DNA of 64,000 nt from Massiliimalia sp050943535 (GCA_050943535.1 JBMNPJ010000012.1:1-64000); one strand, 5' to 3'; shown: positions 33,799 through 43,061, counted from the first letter of the stretch. Translations and numbers: made by a program. Notes: generated by a model from the sequence alone, not told the origin.

Positions 33799-36700
33799 TC
33801 AGTCTTCCAGATTCAGTCGGAGATTCAGATGATAATCAGAACCGATCAGTTCATATTTTGAAGGCATTCCGGTACTCCATGCCATATCCCCGCCAATGGG
33901 GCCGTGTGCCGCATCAGTATGAAGCACAGTTTCTTTCCGTACAGGCAGTTCAAAATCATGTGCAGCTGTTTTGTAATCTTCAATTCTATGGTGAAGCGCA
34001 TCAAAATGGAAAGGCTGTTTGGAAGAAACCTTTAACTTCACGCCGGAAGCCTGAGCCAAAGTCACCCACCGGGTTTCTTCATGACCGCCAGTTTCAGACG
34101 GAGGCACAAAAGCAAAGTGCTGTTCTGATACAGTAGAGCTGTATACTCCAAGGGGAGCCGCCAGCAGACGGTCTGGATAGCTTTCCACACTGCCTCTTCC
34201 GAAATAGGACAAGTTTTCAAATCCTTCTGCCAGCACCCATTCCAAACCAACTCGAGGCACTGCCCGGTAAGAGGCGTCCAGATGAACATCCACAGACAGA
34301 TCCACTGTTTCGTCGCCATAGAAGGTATAAACCAGCTTTCCGCTGATTTCCGGAGCGGTGGTATCCGGCTGATACAGGGAGAATTCCAGCCGCAGCTGTC
34401 CGTCACCCTGAAGCAGTGTTCCCTGATCGGAAATCAGCTGCTGCTCCCGAACCTTGGCGTATTCTTCGTACCATCCCCACTGAGGCTGTGCATCCAGCCC
34501 AGTATACGGGCGGTCAAAGCGGGTGCGTGCTCCTCCGGTGAGGTATGGCACACCGTTCTTGCTCCACAGGGTCAATTCTCCGGTTTTGGCAGAAATATTC
34601 CACTGGCTTGCACCTGCGGTAACCACCCACAAATCATCCTGTTTTTCCCAGCATGGCGTTTTTCCTACTCCTTTTGGCTGCACTGCTTGAGCAGGTCCGC
34701 TTTCCAACGCAAACTGGAACAAACCAATTTCCTGTCCAGCTTGTGCATAAAAAGTTTCTTCCCGGCGGCCCACAGAAAATTCTATGGTATAAATTGCACC
34801 CGGTTTTTTCTCATGGGGGATTTCCACTGTCAGCATGGTGCTTTGACCGGCGGACAGATTGGGCAGTACTACTTCCTGTTTTCCAACCGGAACTCCGTTT
34901 TCCCGAAGCACTGCATGACAGGAGAAAGCATCCAGAGAAAGTTCCTGGCTGTCATTTCTCAGCAGGAAAGTATTCCATTCATCGGTGGTCTGCCACGGTG
35001 ACCAATGTTCCGGACGCTGAATTTGTACTGGAGCATATGCAGCTTTTACTTCATAAGCTACTGGTTTCCAGGTAAGGTCTGGCAGTACAATGCCGTTGCA
35101 GGTCATAAACCGCGGGCATTCTCCTCCGTGCACTCCTTCAATAAAGGACTCGCCAAAATCTCCGCCATAAGCGAAGAACTCAGTTCCGTCAGGAGCAGTT
35201 CCTTTCAGACATTTATCCTGCCAATCCCAGATAAAACCGCCTTGGAACCGTTCATACCGCTGGGTCAGTTCCAGAAAACGTTCCATTCCGCCGCCGCTGT
35301 TGCGGATCTGGTACAGGTATTCCACCAGAATAATCGGGCGGTCATCTTCTGGATCAGAAAGCATATGCAAAATTTTATCCACAGAAGCGTACATATTTCC
35401 CCGTACATCGGAAATCCGTTTACCCGGTTCCCCTGCCTCATATTGGCACAAACGGGTAGGATCATATTCTTTGATAAAGCCGTACATGGCGGCATGGTTT
35501 GGACCAGTTCCGCTTTCATTCCCCAATGACCAGGAGAAGATGCTCACATGGTTTTTATAATTGCGCACCATGCGGGTTGCCCGTTCCACAAAGTTTGGAG
35601 CCCATTCCGGATTGTGGGTAATGGCACCGGATACCCCATGGGTTTCAATATCACATTCACACACCAAAAGCAAACCGTATTCATCACACAATTCATACCA
35701 GTCCGGACAATCTGGATAATGACAGGTGCGTACCGCGTTAATATTCATCCGCTTCATCTGACGGATTTCTTCCAGCATCTGCTCTCTGGTGCCTGCTCTT
35801 CCAGTAGGATAAAAATGTTCATGACGGTTTACCCCGCGGACAATCAGTCTGCGGCCATTGAGATAAACCACACCCTGCCGCACTTCAATCTTTTTAAATC
35901 CGAAACGACAGGATTCCACATCCAGCACGGTTCCATCCGGCGCCAGCAATGTCACAACCGCAGTGTACAAAACCGGACGTTCCGGGGACCAACAATGAAT
36001 GCCGGAAACTTCTAAAATGGTTCTGGCCGTATTGGCAGTGGGCACCTGATCAGCCCGGTATTCTGCCTCTTTCCGAACCGATGAGGTCTGGGTTCCCATG
36101 CAGTTTCCCTGAGGGTCATATACCGCTACCCGAACAGAGCAATCTGCAAAATAAGGTGCCCGGGAAACAGTGACATCTGCCCGTACAGTGCCAAACCCGT
36201 GACAAAGGTCAGGAATTGCCTGCAGCTGAATGTCATCAATATGCAGTTTGGGTTTTGAAACCATCCACACGCCCCGATAAATCCCAGAAAGATACCAGTA
36301 GTCCTGGTCTTCCAGATAGCTGCTGTTGGCAAACCGCATTACCTGCAGGGCCATAAGATTTTCCCCTTTTTGCAGATACTGGGTTACACAAAATTCCGCC
36401 GGCAGTTTGCTGTCTTCGGAATAGCCCACTGGCTGACCGTTTACCCACAGATAAAAGGCAGCTTCTACCCCTTCAAACCGCAGGTATACTTCCCGGTTTT
36501 CAAAATTGTCCGGCACAGTAAACCAGTACCGGTAAGCTCCGGTGGGGTTCTGTTTGGGAACATAGGGTGGATTGGGAACCCTTGGTTCTCCTTGTTTGGC
36601 TTCAATCAGGCAGTCCTGTTCGGTATCTGCCCAAGGGTAAACAATATTGGTGTAGATCGGTTCTCCAAACCCCTGAGCTTCCCAGTTCCCTGGAACCGTT

Positions 36701-36963
36701 ACAGTACCAAATCCGCTGTCATCATAGTCGGGACGGTAAAATTCATCCACTGCTTCCGGGGATGGATACAGCCGGAAACCATATTCACCATTGAGGCAGA
36801 TGGTATACGGGCTGGTTCCGTACTGACATTCTTTCGCCCGTTCTTCGGTGTCATACGCGCCCCACCGGGTATGAGCCAGCATCCGGTTAATGGAGGAAAC
36901 ATCCAGCGTTTCCCAATCGGGACGAGAGTGAAATTCCATTCTGCGATTCATAAACTGAGACAT
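33799..36963 (-). CDS. lacZ: Beta-galactosidase, GH2 (LacZ type)
   Basis: A 1054-residue glycoside hydrolase of the long LacZ type: jelly-roll sugar-binding domain, immunoglobulin-like domains, TIM barrel (about 330-610) and a C-terminal Bgal small chain. The magnesium-site motif IETHGVSG is present, and the acid/base Glu is E483 (WSLGNESG). The nucleophile region, normally EYAHAMGN, reads EYLYQIRN, with E548 as nucleophile and Tyr551 at the position of E. coli His540, which binds the galactose. This may change specificity. No signal peptide is seen. GGAGC precedes the ATG. An AraC regulator is divergent. Confidence 0.9.
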   Translation of the reverse strand: MSQFMNRRMEFHSRPDWETLDVSSINRMLAHTRWGAYDTEERAKECQYGTSPYTICLNGEYGFRLYPSPEAVDEFYRPDYDDSGFGTVTVPGNWEAQGFGEPIYTNIVYPWADTEQDCLIEAKQGEPRVPNPPYVPKQNPTGAYRYWFTVPDNFENREVYLRFEGVEAAFYLWVNGQPVGYSEDSKLPAEFCVTQYLQKGENLMALQVMRFANSSYLEDQDYWYLSGIYRGVWMVSKPKLHIDDIQLQAIPDLCHGFGTVRADVTVSRAPYFADCSVRVAVYDPQGNCMGTQTSSVRKEAEYRADQVPTANTARTILEVSGIHCWSPERPVLYTAVVTLLAPDGTVLDVESCRFGFKKIEVRQGVVYLNGRRLIVRGVNRHEHFYPTGRAGTREQMLEEIRQMKRMNINAVRTCHYPDCPDWYELCDEYGLLLVCECDIETHGVSGAITHNPEWAPNFVERATRMVRNYKNHVSIFSWSLGNESGTGPNHAAMYGFIKEYDPTRLCQYEAGEPGKRISDVRGNMYASVDKILHMLSDPEDDRPIILVEYLYQIRNSGGGMERFLELTQRYERFQGGFIWDWQDKCLKGTAPDGTEFFAYGGDFGESFIEGVHGGECPRFMTCNGIVLPDLTWKPVAYEVKAAYAPVQIQRPEHWSPWQTTDEWNTFLLRNDSQELSLDAFSCHAVLRENGVPVGKQEVVLPNLSAGQSTMLTVEIPHEKKPGAIYTIEFSVGRREETFYAQAGQEIGLFQFALESGPAQAVQPKGVGKTPCWEKQDDLWVVTAGASQWNISAKTGELTLWSKNGVPYLTGGARTRFDRPYTGLDAQPQWGWYEEYAKVREQQLISDQGTLLQGDGQLRLEFSLYQPDTTAPEISGKLVYTFYGDETVDLSVDVHLDASYRAVPRVGLEWVLAEGFENLSYFGRGSVESYPDRLLAAPLGVYSSTVSEQHFAFVPPSETGGHEETRWVTLAQASGVKLKVSSKQPFHFDALHHRIEDYKTAAHDFELPVRKETVLHTDAAHGPIGGDMAWSTGMPSKYELIGSDYHLNLRLNLED

Positions 36964-37124
36964 AAAAAAGCTCCTTTCCGCCCATGTGCGGGATATTTTT
37001 TCTGATTTCGTTTCATCCGTTTTCTCCTGGCTTCATCTATTGATATCATCCGAAACCCAGGTTTTTGTCCAGGAGATTTTTGACTTTTTCTGTTCTCCAT
37101 GATAAACTCTTTTTAAACAGAACA

Positions 37125-37151
37125 ACATGGTTTTTTTGGTAAAAACCATGT
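37125..37151 (+). promoter_or_regulatory. Inverted repeat upstream of the lacZ-linked AraC gene
   Basis: ACATGGTTTTT (37125-37135) and AAAAACCATGT (37141-37151) form an 11-base inverted repeat 29 bases before the AraC start. Nearby, CCAGG is repeated directly near 37060-37080. These could be regulator-binding sites in the divergent region; no function is shown. Confidence 0.4.
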
Positions 37152-37179
37152 CCTTTTTGGTAATCATCAGGAGGCAGTT

Positions 37180-38058
37180 ATGGCAAATTCAAAATTCGCC
37201 CGGCTGGGTCATCGGGTCATTTACCGCTTTGTGGGAGGAACTCCGGAAAACGGAATCCTGTCCTGCGGTTTTATGCGAAAACTCACAGCACAAAAGTCTC
37301 AAATTGATTTTAAAATCCCTTACTACAGCTGTTTTATCCTGCTTTCCGGCAGTGGGGAATACCGGGACGAAACCGGTTTTTCCTCTCCCCTTTCCCCAGG
37401 GTGCGTTGTCCAGCGCCTGCCTGGAAGAACCCACTCCACCCAGGTAGACGGGGACGGAAACTGGCTGGAATTCTATGTCAGTTTTGGAAAAAGCTGTTTT
37501 GACTCCCTGGTATCGCTGGGACTGCTTCATCCTGAATATCCGGTCACCGTCTGTCCGGATTTTGAACCTATGATAGCAGACTTTCAAAAGCTTTTGAATC
37601 AGATGACGGATTCCCCGGATGCCGAGTTATTTTACAGTCTGCTGGAATGCCAGCAAACCGCAGTGCGGCTTGTCAATCCGCCGCCTGAACGCTCCCAGCC
37701 GGAAGCCTTAATCCGCCGTGCCTGTGCCATGCTGGAAAAAGATTTGGATAAGCCCCTTTCTCCGGAACAAGTAGCTCGGGAACTTTGTATCGGATACGAA
37801 ATCTTCCGAAAACAGTTTCTACGGGAAACCGGCATTTCTCCCGGCGCTTACCGCCGCCAGAAAAGAATGACGGCCGCCCAGATGATGCTCATGGACGGCC
37901 AATCAGTCAAAGCAGTATCACAGGCGCTGGGTTACAGCGACCCTTTTTCTTTTTCTAAACAATTTAAACGCTGCTGCGGAATCTCTCCTAAAGCCTATGC
38001 GCAAAACCCAGGGATAATTTCTTTTTCCCAGGAAGACAGTTCATCCGATTCCGAATGA
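37180..38058 (+). CDS. AraC family regulator next to lacZ
   Basis: A 292-residue regulator with an N-terminal cupin-like domain (about 40-120) and a C-terminal double helix-turn-helix (LSPEQVARELCIGYEIFRKQF and VKAVSQALGYSDPFSFSKQFK). CAGGAGG before the ATG supports this start. It is divergent from lacZ by 216 bases and ends 3 bases before the stop of the convergent MFS gene. Control of lacZ by a galactoside is the likely role, inferred from position. Confidence 0.92.
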   Translation: MANSKFARLGHRVIYRFVGGTPENGILSCGFMRKLTAQKSQIDFKIPYYSCFILLSGSGEYRDETGFSSPLSPGCVVQRLPGRTHSTQVDGDGNWLEFYVSFGKSCFDSLVSLGLLHPEYPVTVCPDFEPMIADFQKLLNQMTDSPDAELFYSLLECQQTAVRLVNPPPERSQPEALIRRACAMLEKDLDKPLSPEQVARELCIGYEIFRKQFLRETGISPGAYRRQKRMTAAQMMLMDGQSVKAVSQALGYSDPFSFSKQFKRCCGISPKAYAQNPGIISFSQEDSSSDSE

Positions 38059-38061
38059 AAT

Positions 38062-39252
38062 TCAAGCATTCTCCCGGTTTGCTCTCCGTTTTGACAAAAC
38101 CAGATACCCTCCGATAAACAGACCCAAAGCCTGCATACCGGTACACAGATACATGGCTCCAGAAACCCCGATTGCATCTGCAAGCCAGCCTACCATCAGG
38201 CTTCCTGCAGCACCAGCCAGGCTGGTATTGATGGCGTCGGCAATTCCCTGCATCACTGTTTCTTTGCCTTTCGGTGCCCCATCAAATACATATTCCCGCA
38301 TGGCAGGCAGTACAATTCCAAAGCCGGTTCCCTGTATCAGTGCTGCTCCAACAATGACCCATGGACTGGAAGCAATGCCGGCCATAAAAAGCGCCAGACA
38401 GTAACATCCTGCTCCTACTTCCATGCGAAGAATCGGGGAAACTCTTTTGAGTTTTACCGCCAGCAGCATTAAAGGAACCTGTGCCAACGCACTGGCAAAC
38501 AGGCAATAGCTTTGCTGCACCACGGTTCCGTTTACATTTTCAATTAAAACCGCCACCATATTGGACAACGGCACTGCTGCAATTCCGCTTAAAAACAAAA
38601 AGATGAAAAACAGCACCCAGATTTTATCAATCTTCACCTTTCCCTCAGAAGAATGGGATCGGGTCTGTACGGCGGCTCCTTCCGGAAGGAAGAAACACAA
38701 AAGAACAACACACCCCAAGAAAAAAATCCCTACCCAAAGCATCAGACTGTATCCTGCCTGCATCAGCCAGGAACCATAAAAGAAGATAAACACCGCATAT
38801 CCCAAAGAACCGCTGGCACGAATAGGGCCATAGGCTGACGGCGTATCTGCATAAACCTTTAAAATCCAAGTGTCAATGCTGGCCACAAGACAGGGCATTA
38901 CAAACCCCAGCGCTGCATAGCTAACCAAAATCAGCCATGGGCTTTCCATAAAAAATACCACCGCATACAGTACCGCAGATAATATACAGGACAAAATTAC
39001 TACTTTTCGGTTAGAGCCCAAGCGGTCACACAAATACCCCCAAAAAAACTGACCAAAAAAAGCTGCTACTGTATACAAGGACATCACCGTTCCCACAAAT
39101 GAAGTGGATAGTTCCCGCACATTGAGAAAATAGGATGCTGCATAAGAGATAAACGCCCCGGATGCGCACCAATAAGCAATTTGAAGCATGGAAAACTTAA
39201 CCTTTTTTAAATCCACAAAAACCCCGCCTTTTCTTTTTATTTTATTTTCCAT
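38062..39252 (-). CDS. MFS transporter (LacY/PPP-like, 12 helices)
   Basis: A 396-residue major facilitator with 12 membrane helices, most like the MFS_1_like/PPP group that includes sugar and nucleoside symporters. The loop between helices 2 and 3 reads FWGYLCDRLGSNRKV, the MFS signature. It could bring in the galactoside cleaved by LacZ, but the gene converges with the AraC gene and has its own promoter region. The start is unclear: the ATG at 39252 has a weak ribosome binding site, and a GTG eleven codons on (39219) has AGGCGGGG before it. Confidence 0.85.
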   Translation of the reverse strand: MENKIKRKGGVFVDLKKVKFSMLQIAYWCASGAFISYAASYFLNVRELSTSFVGTVMSLYTVAAFFGQFFWGYLCDRLGSNRKVVILSCILSAVLYAVVFFMESPWLILVSYAALGFVMPCLVASIDTWILKVYADTPSAYGPIRASGSLGYAVFIFFYGSWLMQAGYSLMLWVGIFFLGCVVLLCFFLPEGAAVQTRSHSSEGKVKIDKIWVLFFIFLFLSGIAAVPLSNMVAVLIENVNGTVVQQSYCLFASALAQVPLMLLAVKLKRVSPILRMEVGAGCYCLALFMAGIASSPWVIVGAALIQGTGFGIVLPAMREYVFDGAPKGKETVMQGIADAINTSLAGAAGSLMVGWLADAIGVSGAMYLCTGMQALGLFIGGYLVLSKRRANRENA

Positions 39253-39464
39253 TTCTCATGTTTTCATCATAGCACCTCTTTTGCAAAAACTCTACGGGTG
39301 CTGAATATTTAAGTGAAAACCTGTAACATTATGCATACATTATGAAATTTTTCATTTTGCTTGTCAAGTGTTATTTTCTAATAATCCACATTATATCGCC
39401 TATTAAGTCGGTATGAATTCCTAGGGAGATTAAAAACGGTTTGTATAAATATACACATTCAAAC

Positions 39465-39508
39465 TAAAAAAGAGAACCGCAAATCATTCTATTGCGGTTC
39501 TCTTTTTT
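39465..39508. terminator. Bidirectional terminator before the acetyltransferase gene
   Basis: AAAAAGAGAACCGCAA and TTGCGGTTCTCTTTTTT form a long stem with a 9-base loop. It is 82 bases downstream of the acetyltransferase stop on the minus strand. The rest of the 337-base gap (39253-39464) is AT-rich, holds the expected MFS promoter, and no other feature was recognised. Confidence 0.88.
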
Positions 39509-39589
39509 ACGGTTTTGTCTCTGTTAATTGGGGCTTTCACCCCATTTTCTCTTCTGGAAACTATTTGTGGCTAGCCAAATTCTGATCCC

Positions 39590-40336
39590 TTACCGCAGTC
39601 TTTTTACCAAATTTTCATAGGAACAGCTTCCATCAAAAATATTCCGATAAGTGCTGACCCAGCTGGGACGGTACCCACTGCAAAACGCCACTGCCTGGGA
39701 ACCAATATTAGAAGACGCCGCACAATAAAAAGGGATATTGCCCTGTTCTAAAATCCGAAAAGTCAAATCTGTCACCAAATAGGTTCCAATTCCTCCATGC
39801 CGGCACTGGGGACAAACATCAATCCCTACCTCCCAAAGATTCCCGTCTTCTTTGGAAGCCCCTGCCAAACCTACAATTTTCCCGTCTTTTTCCAGATAGC
39901 TAACAATTCTTGTAGGGGTATTGCCCCGCTCATCAAACGCCAGAGAATTTTCAAACCCTTGAATTCCTCGGAGTGTATCCACTTCTTCTCCCGCCAAACG
40001 CTTTACGGTATAGCCCTCTGGACAATCAAGGATAGACATCACCTTCTGATCCGGGAGATAGTAAATAGACTGACCATATACATAGGGCATTTCAAATAAC
40101 TCTTCTCTGGTTTTGCCTTTTGCTGCAGCTGTCACCTGAGGCAAAATATCAGGAGAAGCAGATACAATCACCGCAGAGTTTATGGATACCACCTCCAAAA
40201 AAGGAGGTGTTTGTATGTGGTTTTCCACTAGATAAATTCCTTCTTTGGAAAACTGCTCTGCCGGACAGTCCAGCCGCTTTCCCAAAGCATTGCAAACGAT
40301 TGCCATCATTTCTTTTCTGCTCAAAAACTGTTTCAT
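39590..40336 (-). CDS. GNAT acetyltransferase, two-part
   Basis: A 248-residue protein. The first half has no recognisable motif; the second half (about 120-220) is a GNAT domain with the coenzyme A loop CRHGGIGTYL and a following FRILEQGNIPFYCAA strand. The substrate is unknown. AGGAAAGGATG precedes the ATG. It stands alone between the MFS gene and the glycosyltransferase gene. Confidence 0.8.
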   Translation of the reverse strand: MKQFLSRKEMMAIVCNALGKRLDCPAEQFSKEGIYLVENHIQTPPFLEVVSINSAVIVSASPDILPQVTAAAKGKTREELFEMPYVYGQSIYYLPDQKVMSILDCPEGYTVKRLAGEEVDTLRGIQGFENSLAFDERGNTPTRIVSYLEKDGKIVGLAGASKEDGNLWEVGIDVCPQCRHGGIGTYLVTDLTFRILEQGNIPFYCAASSNIGSQAVAFCSGYRPSWVSTYRNIFDGSCSYENLVKRLR

Positions 40337-40440
40337 GTCACATCCTTTTCCTTTCCTGTGTTTTCATTATTTTTATCATAACACGCCGTTTTTCCTAAAA
40401 CAAGGTAACAATAATCTTTAATCTTCTAAAAGCAAATCTT

Positions 40441-41505
40441 TTAAGATAAAAGGCTTTGAAAATACTTTTCGTTGTACAGTACAGAGGGATGCTCCGGATG
40501 CAGTTTTTTTGCCTGCTGATGGCAAGCAAATGCCTGTTTCCGATCCCCTAACCGATCATAACAGACACACATCTGCATCAGCGGAACAAAAGTTTTCATC
40601 TCCGGCTGACAAAATCCCATTTCACTTTCCGGCGCTTCCATTGCCATCCTGTACCAGTAAACTGCCTTTTGATTTTCTCCCTGCCTTTGATACCAATCAC
40701 CTATGGCACAGCAAACCTCCGGTCTTGGTAAATCCTCCTCAAAACTTTTATAAAGACAATCCAGCGCCCCTGCTTCATCCCCCAGAGCAGATCGGCAATG
40801 GGACAAAATAAGCCACGCCTGGATTCGGTCTTCTTTCCAACCGGGAAGGGTGAGGTAGGTTTCCAGCTCCTGTTTTGCAGATGCATATTGTTCGTTGTAC
40901 CACAGTTCCCGGGCATAGTAATACCGTTCTCTGGGATCCAGCTGCTTTCCCCGGGAAATCATTCCCTGGAAAATTCGCAGGTTTCGTTTGGGATCCCCGC
41001 TTTTCATCTTGCGGTGACGCACCGGAATATTTTCCTGCCGGATGATTCCAATCAGGGAAATGGTTTCATGAATTTCTCCCTGCCACACATACCCTTTTTC
41101 CCGTTTGATCAGACGTTCTCTTGGATAAGAAAACAACGAATTTCCCTGAGGATCCTCCGATATAATGTAGGGCATCATAACAATATCTACAGTGGGATCC
41201 AACTGGTTTTTTAAGTTTAAAAAAGCTTCCCGGTCTTTGGGAGACAAAACATCATCTGCATCCAGCCAAAGCAGGTATTCCTTGCTTGCCTTGGAAAAAG
41301 AAAAATTTCGAGCGGCGGAAAAATCATCCTGCCATAAAAAATCATACACCAACGACGTGTACTGTCCTGCAATTTCCTTGGTTGCATCCACAGAACCAGT
41401 ATCTACAATAATGATTTCATCCGGTATTCCCTGTACACTGTCCAAACATCTGGCCAAAACCAATTCTTCATTGCGCACAATCATACAAAGGCTGATGGTA
41501 ATCAT
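40441..41505 (-). CDS. Glycosyltransferase family 2 with C-terminal TPR repeats
   Basis: A 354-residue soluble glycosyltransferase. Residues 1-100 have the GT-A fold signature (ISLCMIVRNEE; IVDTGSVDATKE) and the metal-binding LWLDADD motif; the C-terminal half (about 200-350) is rich in TPR-like helices, as in SunS-type enzymes that glycosylate proteins. It follows the collagen-like gene by 31 bases on the same strand, and AGGAGCGGGG in that gap is its ribosome binding site, so the two are probably one transcript. Modification of the Thr-rich collagen repeats is the likely job, by analogy with BclA; this is an inference. Confidence 0.87.
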   Translation of the reverse strand: MITISLCMIVRNEELVLARCLDSVQGIPDEIIIVDTGSVDATKEIAGQYTSLVYDFLWQDDFSAARNFSFSKASKEYLLWLDADDVLSPKDREAFLNLKNQLDPTVDIVMMPYIISEDPQGNSLFSYPRERLIKREKGYVWQGEIHETISLIGIIRQENIPVRHRKMKSGDPKRNLRIFQGMISRGKQLDPRERYYYARELWYNEQYASAKQELETYLTLPGWKEDRIQAWLILSHCRSALGDEAGALDCLYKSFEEDLPRPEVCCAIGDWYQRQGENQKAVYWYRMAMEAPESEMGFCQPEMKTFVPLMQMCVCYDRLGDRKQAFACHQQAKKLHPEHPSVLYNEKYFQSLLS

Positions 41506-41536
41506 TTTCCCCCGCTCCTATTCTATGGTCTTTTGA

Positions 41537-42802
41537 TTAGGTGGCATCCCCCAGTCGAATTACTGTCAACGCTGTATTGCCTACAGTAAATCCGGTTTGA
41601 TTAGCTACCACCTGTAATGTGGTTGGTGTTTGGGTTATCTGAATGGGACAAACAAAAGAACCGGTAACATAAATTCCAGTAGAAGCCAACGTATCGCTCA
41701 CTTCCGCTCCAGGTACAGCAGTCCCATTTTGCTGCAAGGTAAGAGACAATGGACTCGGACTGCTGGTTCCAGTTCCCAATGCAATTGCTCCGTTAAAGCT
41801 GACCTGATAGATCCCCGGCTGATTGATCACCACATCAGAAGAGCCGGAAGCATGTGAAATGGCAGTTCCCGTTTGCACGGTATTGCTTTTAAAGGTGATC
41901 GGTGTGTTTTGCGTCGTCGGCTGAGGCGGAGCATCTACCGCACACAATACATCCGGCACACCTGCATTTCCATCCTGACCCCGAGGAATTACAAAGTCAA
42001 ATACTGCGTTTTGCGGGGTCCCTGTATTGGTCACCGCTGCCTGAGTATCCGGATCCCCTGTGGTAACCGTTCCCACCTGAACAGTGGCAGCATCACCTGT
42101 AGAACCTGTTGGTCCAGTTGGACCAGTGACTCCAGTTGGTCCGGTGACTCCGGTTGGACCGGTGACTCCGGTTGGACCGGTGGCTCCAGTTGGACCGGTG
42201 ACTCCGGTTGGGCCGGTGACTCCGGTTGGACCGGTGGCTCCAGTTGGGCCGGTGACTCCAGTTGGACCGGTCGCCCCGGTTAGTCCGGTAACTCCAGTTG
42301 GACCTGTGACTCCGGTTGGGCCTGTCGCCCCAGTTGGGCCAGTGGCTCCAGTCGGACCGGTAACTCCAGTTGGGCCAGTTGCCCCGGTTGGGCCTGTGAC
42401 TCCGGTTGGTCCTGTGACTCCGGTTGGTCCGGTAGCTCCAGTTGGGCCCGTTACCCCGGTTGGACCGGTGACTCCGGTTGGACCAGTTGCCCCGGTTGGT
42501 CCGGTTACTCCAGTTGGGCCGGTCACTCCAGTTGGGCCGGTGACTCCGGTTGGTCCGGTTACTCCAGTTGGGCCGGTCACTCCAGTTGGGCCCGTGACTC
42601 CAGTTGGTCCTGTGACTCCGGTTGGTCCTGTGACTCCGGTTGGTCCTGTGACTCCGGTTGGTCCGGTAACTCCAGTTGGTCCTGTGACTCCGGTTGGTCC
42701 TACATAGCAGGCACAGCAGGACCAGTAGCAAGCCCCGTTTTTGCCGCACTTGCAGCTTTGATTGTCACAGGTATCATCTGTCTGACAATGATATATTTTC
42801 AA
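41537..42802 (-). CDS. Collagen-like (BclA-type) repeat protein
   Basis: A surface protein of about 421 residues. A Cys-rich N-terminus (eight Cys in the first 40 residues) precedes about 67 uninterrupted Gly-X-Y triplets, almost all GPT followed by GVT or GAT, with a Thr in every triplet. A C-terminal jelly-roll-like domain (about 150 residues, GVPDVLCAV to VIRLGDAT) resembles the trimerising end of Bacillus BclA spore-surface proteins. The TTG at 42802 is chosen because AGGAGG lies seven bases before it and the candidate sigma-K promoter starts transcription about seven bases from the upstream ATG (42838). There is no ordinary signal peptide. It is likely a spore-coat or exosporium filament. 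Confidence 0.88.
   Translation of the reverse strand: MKIYHCQTDDTCDNQSCKCGKNGACYWSCCACYVGPTGVTGPTGVTGPTGVTGPTGVTGPTGVTGPTGVTGPTGVTGPTGVTGPTGVTGPTGVTGPTGVTGPTGATGPTGVTGPTGVTGPTGATGPTGVTGPTGVTGPTGATGPTGVTGPTGATGPTGATGPTGVTGPTGVTGLTGATGPTGVTGPTGATGPTGVTGPTGVTGPTGATGPTGVTGPTGVTGPTGVTGPTGPTGSTGDAATVQVGTVTTGDPDTQAAVTNTGTPQNAVFDFVIPRGQDGNAGVPDVLCAVDAPPQPTTQNTPITFKSNTVQTGTAISHASGSSDVVINQPGIYQVSFNGAIALGTGTSSPSPLSLTLQQNGTAVPGAEVSDTLASTGIYVTGSFVCPIQITQTPTTLQVVANQTGFTVGNTALTVIRLGDAT
42098..42700. repeat. Tandem repeat encoding GPTGVT/GPTGAT
   Basis: About 603 bases of an 18-base (6-residue) tandem repeat encoding Gly-Pro-Thr-Gly-Val/Ala-Thr. Only one Pro is changed (GLTGAT). Copies differ mainly at third codon positions. 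The opposite strand is also open and reads Pro-Val-Gly repeats, an effect of the repeat. Such repeats often differ in number between strains. Confidence 0.95.
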
Positions 42803-42851
42803 TACAAACCCTCCTTGTTTCAACGTCGGTATATCCATGATCCGACTATTT

Positions 42852-42880
42852 TATTGTATGTTACCCAAGCAGGATTTGTG
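42852..42880 (-). promoter_or_regulatory. Candidate sigma-K promoter of the collagen-like gene
   Basis: On the minus strand CACA (42880-42877), 16 bases, then CATACAATA (42860-42852). This matches the known sigma-K consensus (mACm, 16, CATAnnnTA) at all defined bases. Transcription would start about 40 bases before the TTG start codon. A match this short can occur by chance. Confidence 0.55.
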
Positions 42881-43020
42881 TTTCTTTCGGGCTGACTCAC
42901 CCTAGTTACTTTTTATGATTGTCTTCTCCATTTGACAAAACCTATTTATAATTCAAGAATTTTTAAATACTTATTGTATTATAATATTTATATTTTAATA
43001 TTTGTATTCTATTTTTATAA

Positions 43021-43061
43021 AAAAACAGGAGTATTGCAATCCCGTGGACTGCAATACTCCC
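43021..43061 (-). terminator. Terminator after the AIM24-type gene
   Basis: GGAGTATTGCA (43028-43038) and TGCAATACTCC (43050-43060) pair; on the minus strand TGTTTTTTT follows. The remaining 150 bases of AT-rich DNA up to the collagen-gene promoter hold nothing recognised. Confidence 0.88.

Noticed and set aside
42098..42700. Regular repeat considered as a CRISPR array
   Set aside because: Units are 18 bases without spacers, in frame and coding; no cas genes.
42084..42707. A 207-codon plus-strand frame of Pro-Val-Gly repeats, opposite the collagen gene
   Set aside because: It is the antisense of the Gly-X-Thr repeat; no ribosome binding site, and the opposite frame has the Cys-rich and jelly-roll ends.
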